DNA from: Talpa occidentalis
Lineage: Eukaryota > Chordata > Mammalia > Eulipotyphla > Talpidae
DNA: 64,000 nucleotides
Reading direction: 5' to 3'
Assembly (NCBI RefSeq): GCF_014898055.3
Contig: NW_023603184.1
Location: forward strand, 33,045,359 to 33,109,358
This document shows, in pieces, positions 1-32,749 of this stretch. The notes below the pieces were generated by a model. The model was not told where the DNA came from. It was given only the letters and a program-made list of their open reading frames with translations, and ran no database searches. A program made the position numbers and the translations under genes. Position 1 is the first letter of the stretch; the number at the start of each line of letters is the position of its first letter.

Positions 1-100
1 GCATGGAGATTGGTACAGGACCCAAAGGAATCCTGAATCTGCTGGGAGGAGTAGTAGTCTATTATATGGCAACTTCCCCAGTGTAAGTGTCCTCATCTAA

Positions 101-22003
<21,903 letters not shown>

Positions 22004-22660
22004 AGGGTCGGTAGCTCTCACAGGTTTTGTGAGATTGAGAGAACTGTGGCCCACAATGACCCTGAAAACCTGGCCTGACAGACCTGCAGATGGATCACTT
22101 AGAAGTGACAAACATCTGCACCACGCGGACTCTCGGAGCTGATGCTATTGTACTTGCACATTGTGAACTGAAAGGAACTGTGATTAAATTAAAAGCTGGG
22201 GAGGTATATTAAGGCAGAACCAAAATGAGCTAAGTTGCAAATATATATATTTTAAAAAGACACTGTTTACTGCAGTTACTCAGGAACTGCTTTTGATTCA
22301 CATTAAGCTGCTTTCAGAAATTTGAAGAAGAAAAAACACTTTTTTAAAGGGTGCATTGATAAAATCTTGGGTGGGGCTAGGGGATTTTTTTGTTTGTTTG
22401 TTTTTTTCTGTGTAAATTTTTTCCTAAGTTTATGGCACAGGGTACACCTTAAGTATTTCTCCTTCATCCTCCAGTTTTGAATTTTCAAGTTTTACTGAAT
22501 TCTAGTTGTACCTTACATCAGCAAATTAAGAGAGTACTTTTAAATAAAGCAGAGGAAGACTGTTACTCAACCATCGGGAAACAGTTATAGTCAGAAGACA
22601 TCATTGGTCCTGTGTTTCCTACGGAAATAAAACACAATAAATATTGCACTGAATGTTTGT
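22004..22660 (+). other. GTF2H1: GTF2H1 3'UTR and polyadenylation signals
   Basis: AATAAA hexamers lie at 22543, 22626 and 22636, with a GT-rich stretch just after the last pair (tgtttgtggc). The closely spaced pair suggests the main cleavage site near 22655. A further AATAAA at about 22912 could serve a longer form. The end is inferred. Confidence 0.7.
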
Positions 22661-23560
22661 GGCTTGGAGTCCCTAAATGATAAAGAGGGAACATATTTGC
22701 AGAAAGTCGCGTGGGGTTTTTTATGCAGAATTTTGTCAGAAGACAATGGCACTGCATGTTTTTCTTTGAGTGCAAATGTACATTGCTAAGAGTTTTTTTT
22801 TTTTTTAAGATGGCATGTGCTTTGAAAAGAGGAAATTGCATTTTTAAGAGTTTAAAAAATCTTATGAGTGAAAAATATAAGAAATCTTACTTATTTTCAC
22901 TTCTTTAGAAAAAATAAAAGATGTTTCTCATATCTCCTTTTCTCCAGTATCTGTTACTGTCCTTGGCGTATCGATAATCACTGCAGAGTGACTGAAAAGC
23001 CTAAATGCAAAAAAAAAAAAAAAAAAAAAAAAAGCTATGTTGTTGTTTCTGGAATCCGTGCCATATTTTGTTCCTAATGGGATCAACCTGCTGTTTCTCT
23101 AAGACTTTAGATGTCTTGTATTAAAAATTACAGTAAAAAGTAAAACTTTCTATAGATACTCTTTTAACTGAAACATATCTTGTGGTTTCTCCTTATGTGT
23201 GATATTTACTTGCTTGGTGACTTGAGGGCTACTCATTCTTTTTTAAAACTATTATTGCAAGCTGGTTATCATTTGTATAATGGTTGCAACAGGTCAAAAA
23301 CATGTCCCGACTTTGAACTGGTAAAAGGAACGATAACCTCCCATTTCTCCTTTAGGTCCATATAGCATTGGTGTAATCCCTTAGCTATTATAGTTTTACA
23401 AAGTACTTTTCAAATGTATTATCAGCACAACTATTCTGAGCAATAACAATAGAGCAAATAGAAAAATATTTGCAATAAAAGAGTATGTCTATTGGGAAAG
23501 GCAGATAGATGTAAACAAACAAAAAAGCTATGTTGAGTGTTCTTCAAAAGATGAAATGAT
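22661..23560. other. Downstream flank of GTF2H1
   Basis: No gene seen. Holds the 25-A run and could include a longer 3'UTR. Confidence 0.5.
23009..23033 (+). repeat. Poly(A) run after GTF2H1
   Basis: About 25 A residues, 350 bp past the main polyadenylation signals. No retroposon body is recognisable on its left, so it may be a simple repeat or the tail of a decayed element. Confidence 0.85.
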
Positions 23561-23832
23561 GGGCCTCGCTGGTGGAGCAAGGGGTTTAAGGCACAACCTA
23601 TGAAACTATCTGAAGCCACTGCAGCACAAGTTGGATCCCCGGCCAGGGAGGTAACCCACATGGTGTAGCAGACCTCTCCTGTCTATCCCACTGCTCCCCT
23701 CAGCAGCATATTTCAATAGATCTATCTGTTCTGCTCCCCATTCTGACTCTGCTGAATCCTCTCAAACAACGCCCCCCATACCGCTGATCTATATCCCAGC
23801 TCTTGTATGCATAAATAAATAAATCTTTTTTA
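23561..23832 (+). repeat. tRNA-derived SINE, old type
   Basis: Target duplication aaagatgaaRtgat. It lies 50 bp before the 5' LTR of the retrovirus. Confidence 0.88.
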
Positions 23833-23881
23833 AAAAGATGAAGTGATAGATAATGTAGCCCGGAGGAAGAAACAGTAGAAT

Positions 23882-24367
23882 TGTTAGGGGGAAATGATGT
23901 CCTGAGATAATCCCATACAGGCTTTGTGGACCCCACCCCCACTCCAGACTAAAGCCATCAAGACTCTGGGAAAGACAAATCCCATCACCACCAAGGGAGG
24001 GTGGCTGGGACCTGAGGGTGGAGTTGGGCAGCCAGGTTGGATATAAAAAACCAAACACGTGGGCCTTGGGCTCTCTCTCTGGCACGCGATCGCTCGCCTC
24101 CTGGCTTCACCGCTCCTGGCTGGCGGCCAACTCTGAGAGCGCCATTTTGGGATTCCTGATGGGTGGATCAGGTAGGACTCATTTAAAACTTTGTCTCCCA
24201 CTTTTCTCCCAGAGCTGTACATTTCCTCATTTCCCCTTCCCTTGTAAATAAACCTTTTATTAATCTTTCACGTGTGCCTGCAGTAGAGCATTGATAAGTC
24301 CTTTTAAGCGCGCGGGTGAGGACCCACAGTCAGGCACCCCGTTTTGTATCAGGGTTGCTCTACAAAA
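23882..24367 (+). repeat. 5' LTR
   Basis: Begins TGTTAG; its end (acaaaa) differs by one base from the canonical CA of the 3' copy. TATAAA at 24042 and AATAAA at 24247 mark U3/R and R/U5. Oriented towards LDHA, 1.2 kb after the GTF2H1 polyadenylation signals. Confidence 0.95.
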
Positions 24368-24370
24368 GTT

Positions 24371-24388
24371 TGGCGCCCAGCGTGGTTT
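24371..24388 (+). other. Primer binding site, lysine-tRNA-like
   Basis: TGGCGCCCAGCGTGG follows three bases after the LTR. It matches the tRNA-Lys(1,2) primer site (TGGCGCCCAACGTGGGGC) at 14 of 18 positions, with three mismatches at the 3' end. Confidence 0.7.
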
Positions 24389-24552
24389 CCAAGTTACACC
24401 CGCGGTTGACCAGCCCAAAGTAACATTCCTTGCGTTGGTCACCATAAGCGCACTAGTTCCGCAGGACTAGCAGTATAATATTTGTCTCTAGTCCTGAAAA
24501 GTCTGTTTTTCCCCTGTGCGTACAGCCCTTGTGGGTGCGTTTTGACTCAAAT

Positions 24553-24912
24553 ATGGCCTCAACCATGATCCTATACAGTTTCATCCCTAGCCTGAGTTAT
24601 TTCAGTTTCCTTCCGGCCTTGAATTTGAGTAGCCTTCTTCCATTAAATATCACCACCAGTTTCATTAATATAAATAATTTGATGAAGCCCGGTGTATGGC
24701 ACGTGATTTTACTATTGTGTACATACATGGGTGGTTTACAAGCCATCCCTTTACAGACTGTGCTTCTGGGTGGTTTTTTGGTAATATGTGTAAGCGCAAT
24801 TTGCTACATTCTTGTTTCTGTGAGAGGTAGAAGTTATACTTCACATACTGAGAATGTGCAACAACACATTCAGGCTCTTAACAGCCATGCAACAACAAAT
24901 TCAGGCTTTTGA
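24553..24912 (+). pseudogene. Retroviral gag N-terminal region with two hydrophobic segments
   Basis: The first ATG after the primer site (24553) opens a ~119-codon frame starting M-A-S, so there is no Gly-2 myristoylation site. Two uncharged runs, around residues 46-65 and 67-92, could be membrane segments, followed by a basic VRGR stretch. Towards its end the frame shifts relative to the downstream coiled-coil region. I recognise no matrix domain. It could be a truly different matrix, a captured sequence, or a leader peptide. Confidence 0.6.
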
Positions 24913-24937
24913 TTTAACTATTAAGAGTATAAGGGAT

Positions 24938-25256
24938 GGGGCCTCCCTGGTGGCGCAGCGGTTGAGCGCTGGGTTGCGAAGCTGCCCGCGGCCTCTGCGG
25001 CGCCGGTTCGATCCCCGGCTGCTCCCCGGCCACCAGAGGAGGGTCCCACATGGCACACAGACCTCCCCTGCCGCCCGCTGCTCCCCTCAGCAGTGTGCTT
25101 CAGTCCTTCTGCCTGCTCTGCTCCCCGCTCTGGCTCTGGTGAATTCTCTCACCCTCCCGCACTTCTGACTGTACCCAGTGCATGTATAAACAAAAAACAA
25201 ACAAACAAATAAATAAATAATAATAATAAAAAAACATGCCTCTATAAAAAAAAATA
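24938..25256 (+). repeat. tRNA-derived SINE, young type, in gag
   Basis: Nearly unmutated head. Target duplication aagagtataagggatg. Interrupts the coiled-coil part of the retroviral gag. Confidence 0.95.
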
Positions 25257-25372
25257 AAGAGTATAAGGGATGAAAATCGTAACGTTTTTGAGTCAGCTTA
25301 TCAAAGCATGCTGTATCAAGTGCAACAACAAAATCGGACTTTTGAGTCAGCTTTTAAAGGTATGCAGGACCA

Positions 25373-25528
25373 CTTCTGCCTGCTCAGCTCCCCGCTCTGG
25401 CTCTGGTGAATTCTCTCACCCTCCCGTGCTTCTGACTGTACCCAGTGCATGTATAAACAAAACAAACAAACAAACAAATAAATAAATAAAAACATGCCTC
25501 TATTAAAAAAAATAAATAAAAAAAAAAT
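25373..25528 (+). repeat. SINE 3' half, young type, in gag
   Basis: 5'-truncated; target duplication aaaggtatgcaggacca. A second independent hit in the same gag region, 117 bp from the first. Confidence 0.93.
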
Positions 25529-25534
25529 AAAGGT

Positions 25535-26209
25535 ATGCAGGACCAGATACAGGCCGCCCTCCATAAATTAGATATGGCGGAGGCGAAGGCTAGGCTAATG
25601 GTGCAGAGAAAGGATAGACCTTCCCCTTTCCATGAGGACAGCCAGCGAGCAGAGTTAGAAGAGGAGGAGCATCATATTTTAAATACTTTAAATACATCAG
25701 GACAAAATCCTCTTCCACGTGACAAGGCCCCTCCCGTGCAGACCCCTGAGACTGCACAGCCTCCACTGCCCTCTGGGGAGGACACTAAAATGGCGTCTCC
25801 TCCCCACACTAGACTCAGCACCCATTTTGGCAGGAAGGATCAACCTGAGGCAGGACAGTTTCCTCTTCGCCAGATGCCAATGGGTGGCTTAAATGAACAT
25901 GGGAGACCTGCTGGGTACTTTTGGTCGCTCCATCCTTTCAGCACGGGGGACCTCCTAAATTGGAGGAGCTCTGTTCCCTCGTACCGGCAGGCTCCCAAGA
26001 GGATGGCGAACTTGTTTGCCTCTATCTTTGTCTCCCACCGCCCTAACTGGGCAGATATACAGTCCATGCTGCATACTTTATTAACGCTGGATGAGCAGAG
26101 GATGGTATTCAGGAAAGCCAGGGAGGAGGCTGACCATCTCCACCAACAGGATAGGCAGTCCCCAGAGCCGGAGGTTGTTGTCCCAGAGAGATCCTGGATG
26201 GGACCCTAA
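25535..26209 (+). pseudogene. Retroviral gag, proline-rich linker and capsid N-terminal domain
   Basis: Pro-rich stretch (residues ~50-95 of this frame), then FPLRQMPMGG at ~108, which resembles the start of gammaretroviral capsid, with conserved WSLHPFSTGDLLNW. The frame ends at 26207; the capsid continues in another frame from about 26190. Confidence 0.85.
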
Positions 26210-26765
26210 CAATGGAGGAACGGCAATGTTGGATCTGTACAAAAAATGTTTATTGGTAGGACTGCAGCAGGGGATCCCCAAACAAAAAAACTTTAACAAA
26301 ATATTGCAACTCGAGCAAGGAGCTAATGAGGATCCATCAGAGTTCCTTGAGAGGATTATTCAAACTTACACTAACCACACAGATATAAACCCAGATGCCC
26401 CAGAAAATGCTCGTCTGATCACTATGGCTTTCATTACCCATAGTGCCCCAGACATAAAGAAAAAGTTAGCTAAGGTGGACGGCGTCACAGAGATGAGTCC
26501 GTCCCAGGTAGTGGACCTGACATTTAGGGTTTATAATAATAGAGAGGACAGGAGACCGAAACCTGCGACTGTTTTCTTACAAAGAGAACACAGAACAGGG
26601 TTTCAGGGAAACAATAATGGACAGAGACGCGAACCCCTAGGAAGAAATCAGTGTGCTTTCTGTAGGGAAGAGGGACATTGGAAGTACAGTTGTCCCAGGT
26701 TACAGGGAAGTGGCAGACACAATAATTATAGAAGGCAGGATAGAAGACAGAACCCCAAGACATGA
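26190..26765 (+). pseudogene. Retroviral gag, capsid C-terminal domain and nucleocapsid
   Basis: Contains the capsid major-homology-type segment (EDPSEFLERI) and one zinc knuckle CX2CX4HX4C at 26652-26693, as in gammaretroviruses. It is offset from the upstream capsid half by a frameshift. The frame stops at 26763, beyond which reading continues in another frame. Confidence 0.9.
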
Positions 26766-26790
26766 TGATTCACGTAGGGGTTACAGGAGG

Positions 26791-27060
26791 GAATATAGAA
26801 GGAGCACACAGAACCAGGAACCAAGGAGAGAGGAAAGAAGACAGATGTTAGCACAGAGTGGAGGCTCAGATGATGACAGGGAATACAGACAGAGAAGGAA
26901 TCGAGAGCCCAGCACAGAGGAAAGGAGACAAATGACAGCACAGAGTAGAGCCTCAGGTGAAGATAGGAGGGAATACAGACAGAGTAGAAGGAATCTAGAA
27001 CCAAGTGCAGAGGAGAGGAGACAAATGATAGTTCATGGAGAAAGTTCAGATGCAGAATAG
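26791..27060 (+). repeat. Three 90-bp tandem repeats coding an Arg/Glu-rich linker
   Basis: Units start at 26791, 26881 and 26971, exactly 90 bp apart. Each codes about 30 residues with the motif EYR..N.EP..EERRQM. The third runs into TAG at 27058. It lies between nucleocapsid and protease, in a third frame. Confidence 0.88.
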
Positions 27061-28080
27061 GGGTTCCCCGGGGGCTCCACTAGATCTAGAGAAGCCCATT
27101 AGAATAACCCCCTCAGAGCCCCGGGTAACACTCGCTGTGGGGGATCGTCTCATTGATTTCTTGGTGGACACTGGAGCGACATACTCAGTTTTGAATTCAA
27201 AATTAACTAAAATGAGCAAAGAGACTGCAGCAGTCACTGGGATTACAGGAAGGCCACAACAGACACCCTTCCTGCAACCTTTGGAGTGCCGGCTAGGCAC
27301 CACACAGCTCCAGCACAGCTTCCTATACATGGAAGAGTGTCCAATCCCTCTGCTTGGTCGCGATCTTTTAAGTAAGCTCACCGCACGAATTATATTCTCA
27401 CCAAAACATCAGAGGCTTCACCTACAGGTGCCTCCAGAGCATGCTCTGCAGTTCCAGATGTTACTTACTCAAGATGTTCCACCGAAAGGTGAAATTTTAC
27501 CTCCAGAAATTGTTGAAAGAGTAAGTAAATGGGTATGGGCTGATGGAACCCCAGGACGTGCGAAAAATGCTGAGCCTGTAAAGATAGAAGTGATAGAGGG
27601 GAGCAGAACCCCGAGGAGGAAGCAATACCCCTTAAAGGAGAAGGCCTTGAGGGGAATTGAGCCAGTATTGAAAAGGTTCCTTCAATCTGGACTCATTCGG
27701 CCCTGTCGCTCACCGTATAACACTCCAATTCTGCCAGTGAAGAAACCCCATACAGGCGAGTACCGTTTTGTCCAAGATTTAAGGGCCATTAATGACATTG
27801 TTCGGGATATACATCCCACCGTGCCTAATCCGTACACCCTATTAACTGCCATACCTGGTGACTTTGGGTGGTTTTCGGTATTAGACCTGAAGGATGCCTT
27901 TTTCTGTATCCCAATAGATGTCCAGGACCAACCGCTTTTTGCCTTCGAATGGCAAGACCCTAAGTCCAAGAGCACTCTCCAGTATTGCTGGGCTGTGCTT
28001 CCACAGGGGTTTAAGAACTCCCCAACTATTTTTGGGGAAAAACTGGCCAGGGATCTAAGGAAGGTTCAATTAAACCAGGG
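27035..28080 (+). pseudogene. Retroviral pol: protease and N-terminal RT
   Basis: Aspartic protease active site DTGA at 27167-27178 and flap/GRDLL region about 60 codons later. RT fingers and palm follow, with the LPQG motif near 28000. The reading is open up to the SINE at 28087, which cuts the gene 340 bp before the YVDD box. Confidence 0.93.
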
Positions 28081-28086
28081 TGTCTT

Positions 28087-28402
28087 TTTTTTTTTTTTTT
28101 TTTATAGAGGCATGCTTCATTTATTTATTTATTTTATTTGTTTGTTTTGTTTTTTGTTTATACATGCACTGGGTACAGTCAGAAGTGCGGGAGGGTGAGA
28201 GAATTCAGCAGAGCGGGGAGCAGAGCAGGCAGAAGGACCAAAGTATACTGCTGAGGGGAGCAGCGGGCCGCAGGAGAGGTCTGCGCGCCATGTGGGACCC
28301 TCCTCCGGAGGCTGGGGAGCAGCCGGGGATCGAACCGGCACCGCAGAGGCTGCGGGCAGCTTCGCAACCCAGCGCTCAACCGCTGCGCCACCGGGGAGGC
28401 CC
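28087..28402 (-). repeat. tRNA-derived SINE, young type, in pol
   Basis: Target duplication taaaccagggtgtctt at 28071 and 28403. It splits the reverse transcriptase just before the YVDD motif. Confidence 0.95.
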
Positions 28403-28911
28403 TAAACCAGGGTGTCTTGTTGCAATACGTAGATGATTTATTGATTGCAAGTCCAGATTACCAATCTTGTCTGGAAAATACCATAGTGGTACTGAACCAC
28501 CTGGCAGAATGTGGCTATAAGGTGTCACCCCAAAAGGCACAGATCTGTAAACAAACGGTGACGTATTTGGGGTTTGAAATTAGGAAAGGCAGACGGAGCT
28601 TGATGACAGAAAGGAAACAAGTAATTTCAGCCCTTATAGTCCCCAGCAACCGGCGACAGTTGCGTGGATTTTTGGGTATGGCTGGGTTTTGCAGGATTTG
28701 GATTCCTAACTTTGGATTAATAGCAAAACCCTTGTATGATGCTCTCAAAGGCCTGGACTCTGAACCTTTGTCTTGGACCTCAGAATGTCAAAAGGCCTTT
28801 GATGAAATAAAAGTAAAGTTGATCTCAGCACCAGCATTAGGGCTTCCACATCTTAGGAAGCCATTCAAACTTTATGTACATGAGAGACAGGGGGTTTCCA
28901 AGCAGTGCTGA
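28403..28911 (+). pseudogene. Retroviral pol: C-terminal RT
   Basis: Resumes after the SINE with catalytic YVDD at 28426-28437, followed by thumb sequence (LGFEIRKG, RGFLGMAGFCR). The frame ends at 28909 where part of the connection domain is missing: the text jumps to the region just before RNase H. Confidence 0.93.
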
Positions 28912-29570
28912 TGGACCTGAGGATGACACTTTAATCCACAACTGTTTAGAAACCATAGACACAGTGTATGCTAGCCGACCAGATCTGACTGACCAGCCTC
29001 TGCCAGACCCAGAGTGGGAGCTATTTACAGATGGCAGCAGCTTCATGGACCAAGGCCATCGATGTGCTGGATATGCAGTGGTGACGCTCCAAAACACCGT
29101 GGAGGCCAAGGCTCTTCCGGCAGGTACATCAGCGCAAAAAGCTGAATTAATAGCCCTGACCCGTGCATTGGAACTCTCGAAAGGTAAAAGAGTCAATTTT
29201 TTTTTTTGCTGACTCCAAGTACTCTTTTATGATTCTCCATATGCATGGGGCCATTTGGAAGGAGCGGGGACTTCTTACTGCCAGTAACAAGGACGTCAAA
29301 CACCCATTAGAAATCCTGGCCCTGTTAAAGGCAGTAGCTTTACCATCAGCTGTTGCAGTGATGCACTGTCCTGGCCACCAAAAGGGTGGGTCTGACATGG
29401 CAAAGGGCAACAGGGAAGCCGATCAGGTGGCTAAGGCCGCTGCCCGTTCTGCCCATTCTGCCCTCCAGGGTGCACTCATCCCTCTTGTGGACCTGACTCA
29501 GTATGCTCCTGAATACACCGAGCGGGATGAGGAGAGAGCTCGTGCGTGGGGATTTACTGAGTTTGACCCC
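28905..29570 (+). pseudogene. Retroviral pol: RNase H, frameshifted
   Basis: DGSSF (first catalytic Asp at 29030) and KAELIAL (catalytic Glu) are in one frame. After a 12-T run near 29200 the domain continues in another frame with ADSKYSF (third acidic residue) and CPGHQKG. The T-run probably grew by slippage and broke the frame. Confidence 0.9.
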
Positions 29571-29578
29571 AGCTCCAC

Positions 29579-30712
29579 TTGGAGAGTAAACTCCCATGGG
29601 ATGATACTCTCCCGGAGGCCCTGGTATATCCGGTGCTAAAACATCTTCACGAGGGATCTCACTATGGGAGAGATGCCTTATTAGAAACAGTGCGCCCATA
29701 TTTGAAGGGCCCGTATTTACACAAAATAGCACAACGGATCACCAGAGGTTGTGAATTATGTGCCAGGAATAACCCCAAGACTTACTCCCACCCTAAAGCC
29801 ATTGGGGTTCAATATCGGGGCAAGTGTCCTTTTGAGGACTGGCAGGTGGACTTTACACAAATGCCTAGGACAACAGGCAATTTCAAATATCTCTTGGTTT
29901 TTGTCGACACGTTCTCGGGATGGGTGGAAGCATTTCCCACAAAGACGGAAAAAGCTTCCGAGGTTGCCAAACAGCTACTGAAAGAGATAATCCCTCGCTT
30001 TGGGTTGCTGGACTCTATCCAGAGTGATAATGGGCCGGCATTTGTCTCTGACGTCACCCATGCAGTAAGCAGTGCGTTACAGATTAACTGGAAATTGCAT
30101 GCTGCATGGAGACCGCAGTCTTCCGGGCAAACAGAAAAGATGAACCACACCTTGAAGAAAACCTTGGCAAAACTGTGCCAAGAAACACAACTTCATTGGG
30201 ACCAGGTACTATCCCTTGCCCTCCTCCACATAAGAGTGGCACCTAGAAGTGGGCTACAATTAAGCCCCTTTGAGATTGTGTTTGGAAGACCTTTCCAGGC
30301 CTCAGTTCTGAAAGCCAGTCCAGACATAGCACAAGATTGCCAGGTCACACAATATGTGAAACACATCCAGGAGGTTCTGGCAGTAATTCATAACTTTGCA
30401 ACCTCAAGGATCTCTATGCCTCCTGATCAACCATTGCATCCCTTCAAACCTGGAGATCAGGTCTTACTGAAGACTTGGCAGAGCGGGGATGCTCAAAACC
30501 AGCTGTCAGAAAAATGGACTGGTCCCTATGATGTCTTGTTGAGCACACATACCTCTCTGAAACTTGCAGGAATAAAACCCTGGGTACATCATTCCAGAGT
30601 TAAGAAAGCCCCAGGAGGAACTGACCCAGAGACGAAGTCCCATTGGTCTTGTGAACCCATTGAGGACTTAGGTATTTGTTTAAGAAACAGACAAAAACTT
30701 GAATATTACTGA
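29579..30712 (+). pseudogene. Retroviral pol: integrase, core intact
   Basis: Zinc-binding HX3H and CX2C pair (HEGSH, CELC), then catalytic Asp codons at 29849 and 30026 and Glu at 30134: exactly 35 residues lie between the second Asp and the Glu. The C-terminal domain is open to a stop at 30710. The N-terminus is joined to RNase H through a frameshift near 29600, so the open frame is only the 3' part of a broken pol. Confidence 0.94.
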
Positions 30713-32729
30713 CTTCTTTTCCAGTTATTGTTACGGATACCCAAGGACTCATTTTTTTTTCCTGAAGAAACCCTGAGAAAACTAACATGCTCTAACCAAT
30801 CTTCTTCCTTTCAAAGTTTAGGAGACGTGAAATAACATCTAGGATCATGCATATGCTGCCACTATTTTTTTTTTTTACACAGAAAGGTTTTCAATCTTGA
30901 TTTTGATTTTGTTATTTTTTTTTAACTTTTTGCTTTTTTTTTTACCTTTGAGATTTTTTTCTCTGCTTTCTTTTTGTTACTTTGGCCAATGAGTGAAACT
31001 GCAGTTGCATGAGATATCCCACGCGTGATACATGGTAACTAAAGAGCTCTTTGTGTCTATATGTTGTATGTCTGTATGTCCTTTCCTTGTGTCCTTGTCT
31101 TGACCTCCAGTGGTTGACAAATTGGTACACATGGTGCCCATAGACTTTGGAAAAAAAAAAAAAGAGTCTCTAGTTATGAGGAAACACAAAGGTTATGGTT
31201 TCATTGTCAACATTGTGCTACTGAACTAAGCCGGTGCCTTCATAGAGATTGAACATTGTTGTTTCTGTTATTTTTCTGATATTTATGGCAAAGCTTCCCA
31301 GAAATCTAAATTCAAGTACAAATTTGGTAGCCTGTCATTTGGCTGATACAAGGAAATTTTGTGGAACCTCAGTAGAGCTCCTGAGACACTCCACAAAGTT
31401 TTCTATCTTTCCTCCTGGGAAGGAATTAGATGAATTTGTTGTGTTTGGCTTTTACTTAATGAAGAAAAACTGGAAGGGAAGCATTGTCACGTGGGAAAAT
31501 GGTAAAACTTTGGTATGTACAAAATGTTAACAGTGGTTTTCTGTAATGTTTATAAAAAAAAAAAACCTCTCAGTATCTGGTATGTATGTAAATTGTCAAT
31601 GGTGATTGTCACCTTGTAATATTGTATAATTCAATTGTTTCATATCTACAGAAATTGTTTCTGGAAATACAGGGAGAAAAAGGTCTCAACAGATTCCTAT
31701 TGATGGAACTGTTGAGAGTAAAAAACTTTCCTACTAAGGACTGAATAGAACTGGAAATACACCTGATATTCACTAAGTTTTTCTTTGACATAATACTGAT
31801 GATTTTTTTTTGCATTTTGTTCTAAATCCACAAAGTTCTCTTGTTTTGGTGACCAGGATCTGCAGCAAGGTTGCAATTTTTTTTTCAACAAAGCTAACTT
31901 GTGTTTGCATTTTCTCTCCCCTTAATACCAACACAGCATAAAAATAGTGGTAGTAATCTTTTACTACTTATCTCAGAGTCTGTTTTTGCATAACTTCCAT
32001 AGGGATTTTGTTTAAACTGAAAAAAATTGGACATAACTTTCATTGCGTGGCTTCGTGTGGAGTTCTTCCAGAAAGTTGAAACAGAGCTGAACCAAGAAGA
32101 GGAGAACCTGTTTGCTTTGTTCGTAGGGTTCCAGAGACCTCCAAAGAAGGTGAGGAAGCTTGCGTCCATTGGCAGGACTGGACAACCCGGCCAACGAAAA
32201 GTCCCTGGTACCCTCGAGAAGAGGAAAGCCCAGGTGGAGTCTGATGAGACCAACTTCTTCCAGAAGCCTACACGGACCGGATGTCAACAGTTCGCTCTGA
32301 ATCCTATATGGGGTATTCCAACGAAGCCAGCTAAAAATTGCTGCTTAGTTATTCTGCCCTGTGATTTTATGCAAAAATAGGCAATATGGTTTAAAAGTAG
32401 ATTTAGTTTGCAAACTTTGCTATGCTGTTTAAAAATTTGGGATCAAGGTTGAGAGAATTTGTTTTTACATAAGTTGAACCATTTTAAGATTTTTTTTTTC
32501 CTGTGATTTTTGACATATCTGCTGTCTTGTTCTGGCTAATGCCTCCAGATGTTTTCTTTCGGCTGGGACTGATGAACTGTTTTTCCAGGAGTGGAGGACT
32601 TTTGCTTTCCACAATGGACACTACCTGGAGGGATTCGTTTTCTTTCAGACTGGAACCCTGGAAAATTTTCATCTGAGACTGTATCCCAGCATCCATATGT
32701 TTGATCTTCATCACCATGGAAATGGTGGC
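30713..32729 (+). other. Region between pol and 3' LTR without recognisable env
   Basis: About 2 kb, T-rich at the start. No signal peptide-SU-TM layout, no CX6CC and no long frame. The longest + frames are 31249-31530 (93 codons, hydrophobic start) and 32027-32380 (117 codons, Lys/Arg-rich). Neither resembles a family I know. This may be heavily decayed env or unrelated sequence. Confidence 0.6.
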
Positions 32730-32749
32730 AAAAAGTGAAAGGGGGGAAT
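32730..32749 (+). other. Polypurine tract
   Basis: An A/G-rich run ending aaaggggggaat lies directly before the 3' LTR, the expected plus-strand primer site. Confidence 0.85.

Larger units (their letters stand above)
24860..25610 (+). pseudogene. Retroviral gag coiled-coil-like region, split by two SINEs
   Basis: Outside the SINEs (24938-25256 and 25373-25528) the reading shows repeated Gln-rich motifs (QQQIQAF, QQQNRTF) and FESA twice, followed by a charged helix with KLDMAEAKARL. This looks like a short tandem coiled coil between the hydrophobic N-terminus and the capsid. Confidence 0.55.

Noticed and set aside
24529..24552. Start of the retroviral hydrophobic frame at 24529
   Set aside because: That codon is TTG; the first ATG in frame is 24553.
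31249..31530. Env fragment at 31249-31530
   Set aside because: Hydrophobic start only; no SU/TM motif, furin site or CX6CC.
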